From: Bacteroidota bacterium
GTDB lineage: Bacteria > Bacteroidota > Bacteroidia > Flavobacteriales > Flavobacteriaceae
Length of the DNA stretch: 6,468 bases
Direction of reading: 5' to 3'
NCBI GenBank assembly: GCA_021793135.1
Contig: JAJYTI010000123.1
Coordinates: 1 to 6,468, forward strand
Part shown: positions 1 to 6,262 of the stretch, one piece after another
Numbering within the stretch: the first letter of the stretch is position 1
How the letters are laid out: the number at the start of each line of letters is the position of its first letter
The notes under the pieces: model-generated
What the model was told of the DNA's origin: nothing
The model's input: only the letters and a program-made list of their open reading frames with translations
Database searches by the model: none
Position numbers and translations under genes: made by a program

Positions 1-1
1 C

Positions 2-709
2 CCCGGTGGTAGGCTACTTACCAATACGATTATAGAAGAATTGAAAATAAATTCTACGGATAATATAGTTGAGTTTGCGCCTGGTATAGGATTTACCGCC
101 AAATTATTATTAAACAAACACCCCAAAACCTATATTGGAATTGAACTTAATGAAGAAGCTGCACAAAAGTTAGCTTCTACAATTGCGAATAAATCAGCAA
201 GAAAAATCATCAATACTTCGGCTTCCGAAACGAGCTTGGAAAATGCAGTAGCCGACAAGGTTATTGGAGAAGCTATGCTTACCATGCAAGCAGATCATAG
301 AAAACTGGAAATCATACAAGAAGCACATCGTATATTGAAAAAAGGTGGCTTATATGCCATACATGAATTAGGATTGCAACCCAATGAAATACAGGAGGAA
401 GTAAAAAAAGATATACAAAAATCCTTAGCAAAAACTATACGGGTAAATGCTCGTCCACTAACCTTAGAGGAGTGGTGTGATTTATTGAAAAAATCAGGGT
501 TTAGAATAAAAGATGTATACCAATCTCCAATGCATTTATTAAAACCACAACGAATCGTATCGGATGAAGGGATATTACGCTCTTTAAAAATTGGTTTTAA
601 TATTATGACTCACCCAAAGGAGAGAAAACGAATTATAGGAATGCGAAAAATATTTAAAAAATATGATAAACAAATGACGGCTTACGGCATTATTGCAGAG
701 AAAATTTAA
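2..709 (+). CDS. Class I SAM-dependent methyltransferase, 5'-truncated by window edge
   Basis: The reading frame is open back to the first base, so the gene begins upstream and the TTG at 41 is not its start; 235 residues are visible. The translation opens with PGGRLLTNTIIEEL, a lead-in typical of this methyltransferase group. Next comes the SAM-binding glycine-rich motif I (VEFAPGIGFTA, visible residues 23-33). IGIELN follows, whose Glu48 is the expected ribose-hydroxyl ligand, and then a later motif around LKKGGLYAIHEL. This is the Rossmann-fold order of class I enzymes (methyltransferase domain 25/11 type). The protein is probably cytosolic and no membrane segment is seen. The C-terminal third (roughly residues 140-235) is rich in Lys and Arg and carries no substrate-defining motif I recognise, so the acceptor, small molecule or macromolecule, is unknown. 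The gene ends at TAA with no clear terminator, 139 bases before the OsmC gene. The fold is confident; the substrate is not. Confidence 0.85.
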   Translation, partial: PGGRLLTNTIIEELKINSTDNIVEFAPGIGFTAKLLLNKHPKTYIGIELNEEAAQKLASTIANKSARKIINTSASETSLENAVADKVIGEAMLTMQADHRKLEIIQEAHRILKKGGLYAIHELGLQPNEIQEEVKKDIQKSLAKTIRVNARPLTLEEWCDLLKKSGFRIKDVYQSPMHLLKPQRIVSDEGILRSLKIGFNIMTHPKERKRIIGMRKIFKKYDKQMTAYGIIAEKI

Positions 710-848
710 TGATAGTATTTTATCTAATATTACAAGATTAAACAACTCACAATAAACATTTAAAAATCATAAACTATTACAAATTATACAGACTTATCCC
801 TCATTTATTCCTAACTTACTAGTATTATAAATTTAAAAACACAATACA

Positions 849-1265
849 ATGAAACAAAGAGCAACAGCCGTTTGGAAAGGTTCTTTAAAAGAAGGATCTG
901 GTAAAATAACAACTCATAGTAAGGTATTAGACGGAAGTGAATATTCCTTTAAAACTCGATTTGAAAATGGAAAAGGTACTAATCCTGACGAGTTACTGGC
1001 AGCCGCTCATGCGGGATGTTTTGCAATGGCATTGAGTAACATCTTAGGATCAAAAGGATATACTCCTAAATCTTTACAAGCGGAAGCAGCAGTTACTATG
1101 GACGCGGATAAACTAGAGATTACAGAATCTCATTTAACGTTAAAAGCAGATATTCCTGAAATCGATAATGACAAGTTCATGGAATGTGCAAGTGATGCTA
1201 AAGAAAACTGCCCAATGAGCAAAGTTTTAAACTGCAAGATTACTTTGGATGCAGAGCTCTTGTAA
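849..1265 (+). CDS. osmC: OsmC family peroxiredoxin (organic hydroperoxide reductase)
   Basis: This 138-residue protein is close to the 143-residue length of E. coli OsmC and aligns with it by eye along its whole length. It shares the AxWxG start, the TRFE...KGTNPDELLAAAHAGCFAMALS block, and the CPxSKVL segment with its ITLDAEL end. The two family redox cysteines are present, Cys57 (in HAGCFAMA) and Cys121 (in NCPMSKVL), as are Arg37 and Glu48, the expected partners that position the peroxide. Family members are cytosolic homodimers that reduce organic hydroperoxides and fatty-acid peroxides. Two further cysteines, 113 and 129, are not family-typical. The spacing and sequence fit OsmC better than Ohr, mainly because of the KGTNPDELL motif. 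The ATG at 849 gives the canonical N-terminus, and no strong Shine-Dalgarno sequence precedes it. The next gene on the same strand, dsdA, starts 49 bases downstream, so co-transcription is possible. Confidence 0.93.
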   Translation: MKQRATAVWKGSLKEGSGKITTHSKVLDGSEYSFKTRFENGKGTNPDELLAAAHAGCFAMALSNILGSKGYTPKSLQAEAAVTMDADKLEITESHLTLKADIPEIDNDKFMECASDAKENCPMSKVLNCKITLDAELL

Positions 1266-1314
1266 TCTTCTACCTTTAAATAGGTAAGTCGGAATTATTC
1301 GAAAAATCACAAAA

Positions 1315-2637
1315 ATGAAAACCGAGCAAACAATCCACAAATGGGTTCATAAGAATCCTATTCTTCAAGATATAATAGATTTACGTCCCACAACGTGGAT
1401 TAATCCATATAAAAAGTCTGCAGAAAATATTCCTAATTATCCTATTCAGCTTCACGATATAATTGAAGCTTCAAAACTATGGGATAGGTTTGCTCCGTTT
1501 TTCAGGGTCGCATTTCCCGAAACCAAGTCTACTAATGGCATATTGGAGTCGCCATTAAAACGGATTCCAAAAATGCAAGCACTTCTCTCTGCAAATGCAA
1601 TACCTATACACGGAAACTTATATTTAAAATGTGACAATGCACTACCCATTGCTGGATCTATAAAAGCAAGAGGAGGTTTTTTCGAAGTTTTACAGTATGC
1701 AGAAAAATTGGCTAGAAACACAAAATTACTAACAACAGATTTAAATTATAGTATTTTCTATACCGATACGTTCCGAGAGTTTTTCAGTCAATACAAAATT
1801 GGTGTAGGTTCTACAGGAAACTTAGGTTTGAGTATTGGTATTATTAGTGCTAAGCTGGGATTTCAAGTAAAAGTATACATGTCTGGAGATGCTAAAGAAT
1901 GGAAAAAAGACTTACTCCGTTTACATGGAGTCCAAGTAATCGAATTTTCTGGAGATTTCAGTATTGCAATTCAAGAAGGAAGAAAAGAAACTAATGCAGA
2001 CCCTAAAGCATATTTTGTAGATGATGAAGACTCTGAAGCTTTGTATTTAGGCTATACAATTGGTGCACTTCGCCTTGCAAAACAATTAGAAGAACAACAT
2101 ATTGTAATAGATGAATACAACCCATTATTTGTTTATTTACCCTGTGGCGTAGGTGGTTCTCCAGGTGGAACAAGCTATGGATTAAAAAAGATTTATGGAG
2201 ACAATGTACATTGTTTTTTTGTAGAACCTACCCATTCTCCTGCAGTTTTAACGGGATTGATTACAGGAAAAATGAGTGAAATTAGTGTTCAAGATATTGG
2301 GATAGACAATATTACAGAAGCCGATGGCTTAGCTGTTGGTCGAGCATCTAAATTTGCTACAGAAATAAGTAGACATGTAATCAGTGGTATATACACTATA
2401 GAAGATGATGTCTTATTCCGTTTACTTACACAGCTAATGGATTCAGAAAACCAATTTTTAGAACCTTCTGCAACTCCAGGATTAATAGGACCACAACGAA
2501 TTGCAAATACAGATTATGCAAAAAAACACAATATTGACATGAACAAAGTAACCCATATCGCATGGGCTACTGGAGGTGATTTAGTACCTCAAATGCAAAG
2601 AAAATATTTTTATAATAAGGGTAAAGAACTATTATAG
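1315..2637 (+). CDS. dsdA: D-serine ammonia-lyase (D-serine dehydratase, EC 4.3.1.18)
   Basis: This PLP-dependent enzyme converts D-serine to pyruvate and ammonia in the cytosol. Its 440 residues match the roughly 442 of E. coli DsdA, with similarity throughout, including the N-terminal segment around LRPTTWINP and the FAPFFRVAFPET block. The Schiff-base lysine is Lys117 in PIAGSIKARGG. The PLP-phosphate loop is GSTGNLG (165-171), and a second Gly-rich stretch, CGVGGSPGG, lies at 277-285. Other DsdA signatures are AWKK-like KEWKKDLLRLHGV, FVEPTHSP, the stretch from SVQDIGIDN to AVGRAS, and the terminal WATGGDLVP. No catalytic residue appears to be missing. Neither a dsdC-type LysR regulator nor a dsdX permease, the enterobacterial partners, adjoins it, so it may act in general D-amino-acid detoxification or on peptidoglycan- or environment-derived D-serine (inference). 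It lies 49 bases after osmC and ends at a strong terminator. Confidence 0.96.
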   Translation: MKTEQTIHKWVHKNPILQDIIDLRPTTWINPYKKSAENIPNYPIQLHDIIEASKLWDRFAPFFRVAFPETKSTNGILESPLKRIPKMQALLSANAIPIHGNLYLKCDNALPIAGSIKARGGFFEVLQYAEKLARNTKLLTTDLNYSIFYTDTFREFFSQYKIGVGSTGNLGLSIGIISAKLGFQVKVYMSGDAKEWKKDLLRLHGVQVIEFSGDFSIAIQEGRKETNADPKAYFVDDEDSEALYLGYTIGALRLAKQLEEQHIVIDEYNPLFVYLPCGVGGSPGGTSYGLKKIYGDNVHCFFVEPTHSPAVLTGLITGKMSEISVQDIGIDNITEADGLAVGRASKFATEISRHVISGIYTIEDDVLFRLLTQLMDSENQFLEPSATPGLIGPQRIANTDYAKKHNIDMNKVTHIAWATGGDLVPQMQRKYFYNKGKELL

Positions 2638-2669
2638 TTTTTAATAATCAGAACTCCTGAAATCCAAAC

Positions 2670-2708
2670 AAAAAAAACCTCGGCTGATTTCCAGCAGAGG
2701 TTTCTTTT
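2670..2708. terminator. Bidirectional rho-independent terminator between convergent genes
   Basis: The arms AAACCTC (2675-2681) and GAGGTTT (2697-2703) pair, then one G-A mismatch is followed by GCTG (2683-2686) pairing with CAGC (2692-2695), around a 5-base loop. That is an 11-bp stem with one mismatch. An eight-A run (2670-2677) precedes or overlaps the left arm and T-rich sequence (to 2708 and beyond) follows the right arm, so the hairpin has a U-tract on either strand. It lies 32 bases after dsdA on the plus strand and just past the acidic lipoprotein stop on the minus strand, and probably serves both. Confidence 0.9.
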
Positions 2709-2728
2709 ATTTATTCGTTACAAGCATC

Positions 2729-3283
2729 TTATTCTTCAAAATCTATTTCTGATATTCTGAATTCTAAATCCTCAAACATACCTTCAATATAAACTTCCTC
2801 TTCTATTTCATCGAAATCTTCAAGGACTGCATTAAAGGTTCCAGACATAACTTCAGCCTCTTCATTTATATCTGTAATATTCACAACGCCACTAACTGAA
2901 TCATAAGAAATTGTGTCACCTCCTATATTTACAGTGTAACTAATATTGTAGAAGAATTCATCTTCAACATCATATTCTCCAGTTTCAAATTCTGCAGGAA
3001 ACAAAGAAATCCAAATTGCTTTTCCATCTAGTGACATACCTGAAATATTCCAACCTCTCACGAGTTCGCTTTCTTCATCAAAAAAAGTTTCATTATTTGT
3101 ATAAACTCCAGAACCTATAAACTGTACTCTTTCCCCATCAATCGTCGCTGTGAAAGTCCCCAACATACCATTATCAGGAAATCCCTCATCTAATCCTACA
3201 TCTAAAGGTTCATTTTCACAACTATTCAACAAAAAAAAGGATAATACAAGAGTAATCACAAAATGGTATTTAGAAAGCCTCAT
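2729..3283 (-). CDS. Highly acidic lipoprotein, DUF6252-like
   Basis: This 184-residue protein has a short positive N-terminus (MRLSKYH), a hydrophobic core (about residues 8-19) and a lipobox LNSC with Cys22, so it is a lipoprotein predicted to be processed by signal peptidase II. The residues after Cys (ENEPLD) are acidic, which resembles the lipoprotein export signals reported for surface-exposed Bacteroidota lipoproteins; surface exposure is inference. The mature part has alternating beta-rich segments: GTFTATIDGERVQF near 42-55, a WNISGMSLDGKAIWISLFP strand pair, GEYDV, and a closing SGTFNAVLEDFDE unit. This is the layout of Bacteroidota DUF6252-type proteins of unknown function. By my count the mature part has about 42 Asp/Glu against 4 Lys/Arg. 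It has its own -7 box upstream, 47 bases after the UMF1 gene, and ends at the shared terminator. The lipoprotein call is firm; the family assignment is from memory of its pattern. Confidence 0.8.
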   Translation of the reverse strand: MRLSKYHFVITLVLSFFLLNSCENEPLDVGLDEGFPDNGMLGTFTATIDGERVQFIGSGVYTNNETFFDEESELVRGWNISGMSLDGKAIWISLFPAEFETGEYDVEDEFFYNISYTVNIGGDTISYDSVSGVVNITDINEEAEVMSGTFNAVLEDFDEIEEEVYIEGMFEDLEFRISEIDFEE

Positions 3284-3312
3284 AATTCTTTAAAATTTTA
3301 ATATAAGTTTCA

Positions 3313-3320
3313 CAAATATA
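3313..3320 (-). promoter_or_regulatory. Bacteroidota -7 promoter box (TATATTTG) for the acidic lipoprotein gene
   Basis: Read on the minus strand this is TATATTTG, an exact match to the Bacteroidota TAnnTTTG -7 element. It lies in the 47-base gap between the UMF1 stop and the lipoprotein ATG and would start transcription about 20-25 bases before that ATG. I see no TTTG or TTG at the usual -33 distance, so the promoter may be weak or need an activator. Readthrough from the UMF1 gene could also supply transcription, since no terminator separates the two. Confidence 0.5.
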
Positions 3321-3330
3321 CATTAAGTTT

Positions 3331-4647
3331 TTATTTTGATGGTACTCTGAATAATAAAATTACGCCTCCTATAAAAAAACTAATAAAAAGCAATACAGCA
3401 TAACGAATGCTTCCCATAGCTTGAGAAACAAAACCATAAACTGCCATACCCAGTACAATTCCAACTTTCTCTGTCACGTCATAAAAACTAAAATAAGATG
3501 TAGTATCTATTACATTAGAAGGTAAAAGTTTAGAGTAAGTAGAACGAGATAAGGATTGAATACCTCCCATAACTAATCCAACCCCTCCTGCAGCGACATA
3601 AAATTCTGTAGGGGTACTAATAGTAAAGGCATAAGCACAAATTAAAATCCACAATACATTTACTCCTAACAAAGTTGTAATATTACCAAAACGGATAGCT
3701 AAACGTGCCATAACTTCTGCTCCAAGTATAGCAATTAATTGAATAAGTAAAATACTTACTATAAGTCCCGTAGTCTGATTGGCTCCTGCCCAATTTATTT
3801 CTTCTAAACCAAAATATGTAGCAACTAACATAATAGTTTGAACGGCCATACTATAAACAAAGAATGCATATAAAAATCTTCGAAGTACCTTATTGTTTTT
3901 TAAATCATTCCAAATCCTAATGATTTCTTGATAGCCTTTCCACAATGTAGATTTTTGGAACGGTTTTTTATCTTTCGGTACGGGTAAAGAACGATAGGTT
4001 ATTTGACTAAATCCCATCCACCATAATCCTGTTAAAACAAAAGATAAGCGTGTAGGTAATTCTGCTGATTCAAATCCAAACCACGAATGCCCTTCAATCA
4101 TAATCAAACAAAGGATTAATAAGATTACACTTCCTATATAGCCAAGAGAAAAACCTAATGCACTAGCTTTATCCTGTTGATTTTTATGGGCAATTTCAGG
4201 TAAATACGAATTATAAAATACCAAGCTAGCCCAGAAACCTATTATCGCTAAAAAATAACAAAGTAACCCAAAGAAGAGTGTGTCTAAATGAAACCAAAAT
4301 AAACCTATACATGATAAACTACCTAGATAACAAAAAAATTGAAGAAAACGTTTTTTATTGCCCAAGTAATCTGCAATCCCACCTAATAGCGGACTGAATA
4401 TAGAAACTACAATAAAAGCTGCTGCAGTAACAAAACTGATTAAAGAATCATTCTTAAAACTAAAACCTAAAAACTCTACTTGATTGTGAAGTACATTCCC
4501 TTGTTGATCTTTCACCAGAGTTAATGCTCCATAAAAAATTGGAAATATTGAAGATACAATAACAAGACTATATACAGAGTTTGCCCAGTCATAAAATGCC
4601 CAAGCACGAATAAGTTTTTTGCTTCCTTTCGGGTATTTATATTGCAT
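3331..4647 (-). CDS. UMF1-family MFS transporter (Atg22-like)
   Basis: This is a 438-residue integral inner-membrane protein with about 12 hydrophobic segments, the usual size for the UMF1 family (MFS clan; the name comes from the yeast vacuolar effluxer Atg22). Family marks are the N-terminal AWAFYDWANSVYSLVI (15-30), the MFS motif-A-like GGIADYLGNKKR (89-100), FYNSYLPEIA (144-153), ASALGFSLGYIGS (161-173), GGIQSLSRSTYSKLLP (361-376) and SYFSFYDVTEKVG (384-396). A hydrophilic loop near 220-255 separates the two six-helix halves. The substrate of the bacterial members is not known to me; Atg22 exports amino acids from the yeast vacuole, which does not transfer directly. The ATG at 4647 is the only one that keeps the conserved N-terminus. 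It follows the M48 gene by 58 bases, and almost the whole gap is a terminator hairpin with its T-tract ending next to the ATG. No promoter box was found, so its expression is unclear. Confidence 0.9.
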   Translation of the reverse strand: MQYKYPKGSKKLIRAWAFYDWANSVYSLVIVSSIFPIFYGALTLVKDQQGNVLHNQVEFLGFSFKNDSLISFVTAAAFIVVSIFSPLLGGIADYLGNKKRFLQFFCYLGSLSCIGLFWFHLDTLFFGLLCYFLAIIGFWASLVFYNSYLPEIAHKNQQDKASALGFSLGYIGSVILLILCLIMIEGHSWFGFESAELPTRLSFVLTGLWWMGFSQITYRSLPVPKDKKPFQKSTLWKGYQEIIRIWNDLKNNKVLRRFLYAFFVYSMAVQTIMLVATYFGLEEINWAGANQTTGLIVSILLIQLIAILGAEVMARLAIRFGNITTLLGVNVLWILICAYAFTISTPTEFYVAAGGVGLVMGGIQSLSRSTYSKLLPSNVIDTTSYFSFYDVTEKVGIVLGMAVYGFVSQAMGSIRYAVLLFISFFIGGVILLFRVPSK

Positions 4648-4649
4648 AA

Positions 4650-4690
4650 TAAAAAAATAAGGCTGTTAACATAGAGAAAACAGCCTTATT
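4650..4690 (-). terminator. Rho-independent terminator of the M48 gene, abutting the UMF1 start
   Basis: AATAAGGCTGTT (4656-4667) pairs perfectly with 4679-4690 to give a 12-bp stem around an 11-base loop. On the minus strand it is followed by a T-run (complement of the A-run 4651-4657). It begins 15 bases after the M48 stop codon and its T-run ends within a few bases of the UMF1 ATG at 4647. The T-run also lies beside an A-rich flank, but on the plus strand no coding transcript needs it. Confidence 0.85.
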
Positions 4691-4705
4691 CGAAAGTTTA
4701 AATTT

Positions 4706-5503
4706 TTATTTATATTTCGCAGCTTCACGCTTTGCATCTGGTGCCCATTGTATTATATTCTGAATACGTGTTTGGCTAGAAGGGTGCGTACTTAAAATTT
4801 CTGGTGTTGAACCTCCACCTAATTCAGACATACGTTCCCATAAATGAGCAGCTTCTATAGGTTCATAACCAGCGATTGCCATTAATGTTAATCCTATCTT
4901 ATCTGCTTCCGATTCGTGTTTACGACTAAAAGGTAACATCACTCCAACATCCGAACCAACACCATAAGCAGTTTCGAATAATTGCTGGTACTTAGATCCA
5001 CCTAATGCCGCACTTCCTACCATACCTACTATGGATTGATATTGCGCTGCACTCACACGTTGTTGTCCATGATTAGCAAGAGCGTGTGCTATTTCGTGTC
5101 CCATTACTGCTGCTACACCAGCTTCATTTTTTGCCACTGGTAAAATTCCAGTATAAAAAACGATTTTACCTCCTGGCATACACCAAGCATTGATTTGTTC
5201 GTCATCAACAAGGTTAAACTCCCAATTATAATCATCAAGGTAATTAGGATAACCATTTGCTTTCAACCAAACATCTGCAGCATTAGCAATTTTCTGTCCA
5301 ACGGTTTGAATCATCTGAGCATCCGAAGTATTTTTAATTACCGTATGCTCTTTTAAAAATTCATCATATTGTTGGAAAGCCATTGGAAACAACTCAGAAT
5401 TATCTACCAACGCCATCGTTGATTTACCAGTAAATGGATTGGTTGCACATGATGCTACCAATAAAGCAACTAATATAAATACACCTATAAATAATTTTTT
5501 CAT
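4706..5503 (-). CDS. M48 family zinc metalloprotease, lipoprotein (LoiP/YggG-like)
   Basis: This 265-residue periplasmic or outer-membrane-anchored peptidase of the M48 family resembles E. coli LoiP (about 250 residues). The signal peptide MKKLFIGVFILVALLVASC has lipobox VASC with Cys19. The catalytic HEIAH is at 136-140, the second motif ExxxD (ESEAD) at 197-201 supplies the third zinc ligand, and His240 in STHPSSQTRI matches the conserved His of the BepA-type tail. The NPFTGKSTMALVDNSEL opening after the Cys is usual for Bacteroidota members. No extra TPR domain is present, unlike BepA. The likely role is degrading misfolded envelope or lipid-linked proteins; the substrate is unknown. The frame extends to an ATG at 5527, but a TATATTTG box at 5538-5545 would start the mRNA almost on that codon, and the signal peptide starts naturally at 5503 with AAAGGA two bases ahead (5506-5511). 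I therefore chose 5503. Confidence 0.93.
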   Translation of the reverse strand: MKKLFIGVFILVALLVASCATNPFTGKSTMALVDNSELFPMAFQQYDEFLKEHTVIKNTSDAQMIQTVGQKIANAADVWLKANGYPNYLDDYNWEFNLVDDEQINAWCMPGGKIVFYTGILPVAKNEAGVAAVMGHEIAHALANHGQQRVSAAQYQSIVGMVGSAALGGSKYQQLFETAYGVGSDVGVMLPFSRKHESEADKIGLTLMAIAGYEPIEAAHLWERMSELGGGSTPEILSTHPSSQTRIQNIIQWAPDAKREAAKYK

Positions 5504-5537
5504 ATTCCTTTTATTAAAATACCTCATAATCCAATTT

Positions 5538-5545
5538 CAAATATA
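5538..5545 (-). promoter_or_regulatory. Bacteroidota -7 promoter box (TATATTTG) for the M48 protease gene
   Basis: On the minus strand this reads TATATTTG, an exact TAnnTTTG match. Transcription would begin near 5531, leaving a leader of about 28 bases to the ATG at 5503 but only a few bases to the ATG at 5527. This supports the downstream start. No clear TTTG at -33 is visible. Confidence 0.55.
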
Positions 5546-5725
5546 GATAATTAAAAAGTTAACATTTAACACTTAGGAAAAATTTCACAATACTTTCTGC
5601 TAAAATTTAAATTAACAAGATATTTAGTATTCAATTTCAATACATAACGTAAATTTATACATTACATATTATGAGATATGGATGATTTAGTTATATCTAT
5701 AACATTAATAAATAATATTTTTACA

Positions 5726-6250
5726 ATGAAAAGAATAGGAACTTTATTAAGCTTTATTATGCTATTTGCCATAGTAGCTTGTACTGGAGATCGCGGACCT
5801 CAAGGACCTCCTGGACCTCCTGGACCTCCAGGTGAAAATGGTGGAGGTGGCGGAAATTATATAGGACAAGTATTTGAAACGACAGTTAATTTCAGTTCAA
5901 ATAATGATTATGCTGTTATTGTAGATTTTCCTAGTAATATTGAGGTTTTTGAATCCGATGCTGTTTTAGTTTACTTATTAGAAGAAATAGTAGAAGGTGA
6001 TATTGATGTATGGGCACCATTACCACAAACTTTTTTTGTAGGCGGTGCTGGAACTATGCTTTATACTTTTAATCATACTTTTTTAGATGTAAAAATTTTA
6101 CTAGATGCTGATTTTCCATTAAATCAATTACCATCTAACTTTACACAAAATCAAACTTTCCGAATAGCTGTAGTACCATCAGAATATGCTGATGCTGAAT
6201 TATCTATGGATGAACTTATGGGAATAGGAACACTACAATGGATAGAATAA
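5726..6250 (+). CDS. Collagen-like (Gly-X-Y) lipoprotein of Flavobacteriia
   Basis: This is a 174-residue lipoprotein of unknown function. The signal peptide MKRIGTLLSFIMLFAIVAC has lipobox IVAC with Cys19. Six consecutive Gly-X-Y triplets follow (GDR GPQ GPP GPP GPP GEN, residues 21-38), then a Gly run (39-43). The rest (44-174) is a beta-rich globular domain with VDFPSNIEVFESDAVLVYLL, VWAPLPQTFF, YTFNHTFLDVKILLD and NQTFRIAVVPSEYAD, a pattern I recall from small flavobacterial lipoproteins that carry GPPGPPG stems. The Gly-X-Y part is far too short for a long triple helix and may act as a flexible or trimerising stalk that lifts the domain from the outer membrane (inference). An in-frame ATG exists at 5678, but the signal peptide starts properly at 5726, so I chose the shorter form. 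It diverges from the M48 gene across 222 bases and lies 12 bases ahead of msrB, probably in one operon. Confidence 0.85.
   Translation: MKRIGTLLSFIMLFAIVACTGDRGPQGPPGPPGPPGENGGGGGNYIGQVFETTVNFSSNNDYAVIVDFPSNIEVFESDAVLVYLLEEIVEGDIDVWAPLPQTFFVGGAGTMLYTFNHTFLDVKILLDADFPLNQLPSNFTQNQTFRIAVVPSEYADAELSMDELMGIGTLQWIE
5795..5830 (+). repeat. Four tandem 9-bp repeats encoding Gly-Pro-Pro
   Basis: GGACCTC begins at 5795, 5804, 5813 and 5822, giving four 9-base units that differ only in the last two bases (AA, CT, CT, CA). Each unit encodes one Gly-Pro-X triplet (residues 24-35), so gain or loss of a unit by strand slippage would stay in frame and change stalk length by three residues. Confidence 0.9.
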
Positions 6251-6262
6251 AAATCACTTATT

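Noticed and set aside
817..824. Perfect 8-bp palindrome TACTAGTA upstream of osmC as an operator
   Set aside because: It is short, single-copy and in AT-rich sequence, with no regulator gene nearby to support it.
828..835. TAAATTTA as a -7 box for osmC
   Set aside because: The last base departs from TAnnTTTG, no -33 element is seen, and the implied start would leave only a few bases before the ATG in this very AT-rich stretch.
1271..1286. Short inverted repeat TACCT/AGGTA after osmC, a possible terminator
   Set aside because: Only 5 bp of stem with an AT-rich loop and no T-run follows. The overlapping TACCTTTA could be a poor -7 box for dsdA (TTTG at 1244-1247, 23 bases upstream), but it misses the final G and is too weak to list.
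1452..1721. An 89-residue open frame on the minus strand
   Set aside because: It lies wholly inside dsdA, has no recognisable domain, and mirrors the conserved dsdA coding sequence.
5650..5657. TAAATTTA as a -7 box for the collagen-like lipoprotein
   Set aside because: It is only a near match without a -33 partner. Such octamers are expected by chance in AT-rich intergenic DNA.
5678..5725. Sixteen-residue N-terminal extension of the collagen-like lipoprotein
   Set aside because: It would place an acidic, hydrophobic segment ahead of a complete signal peptide whose own ATG at 5726 gives a standard lipoprotein N-terminus.
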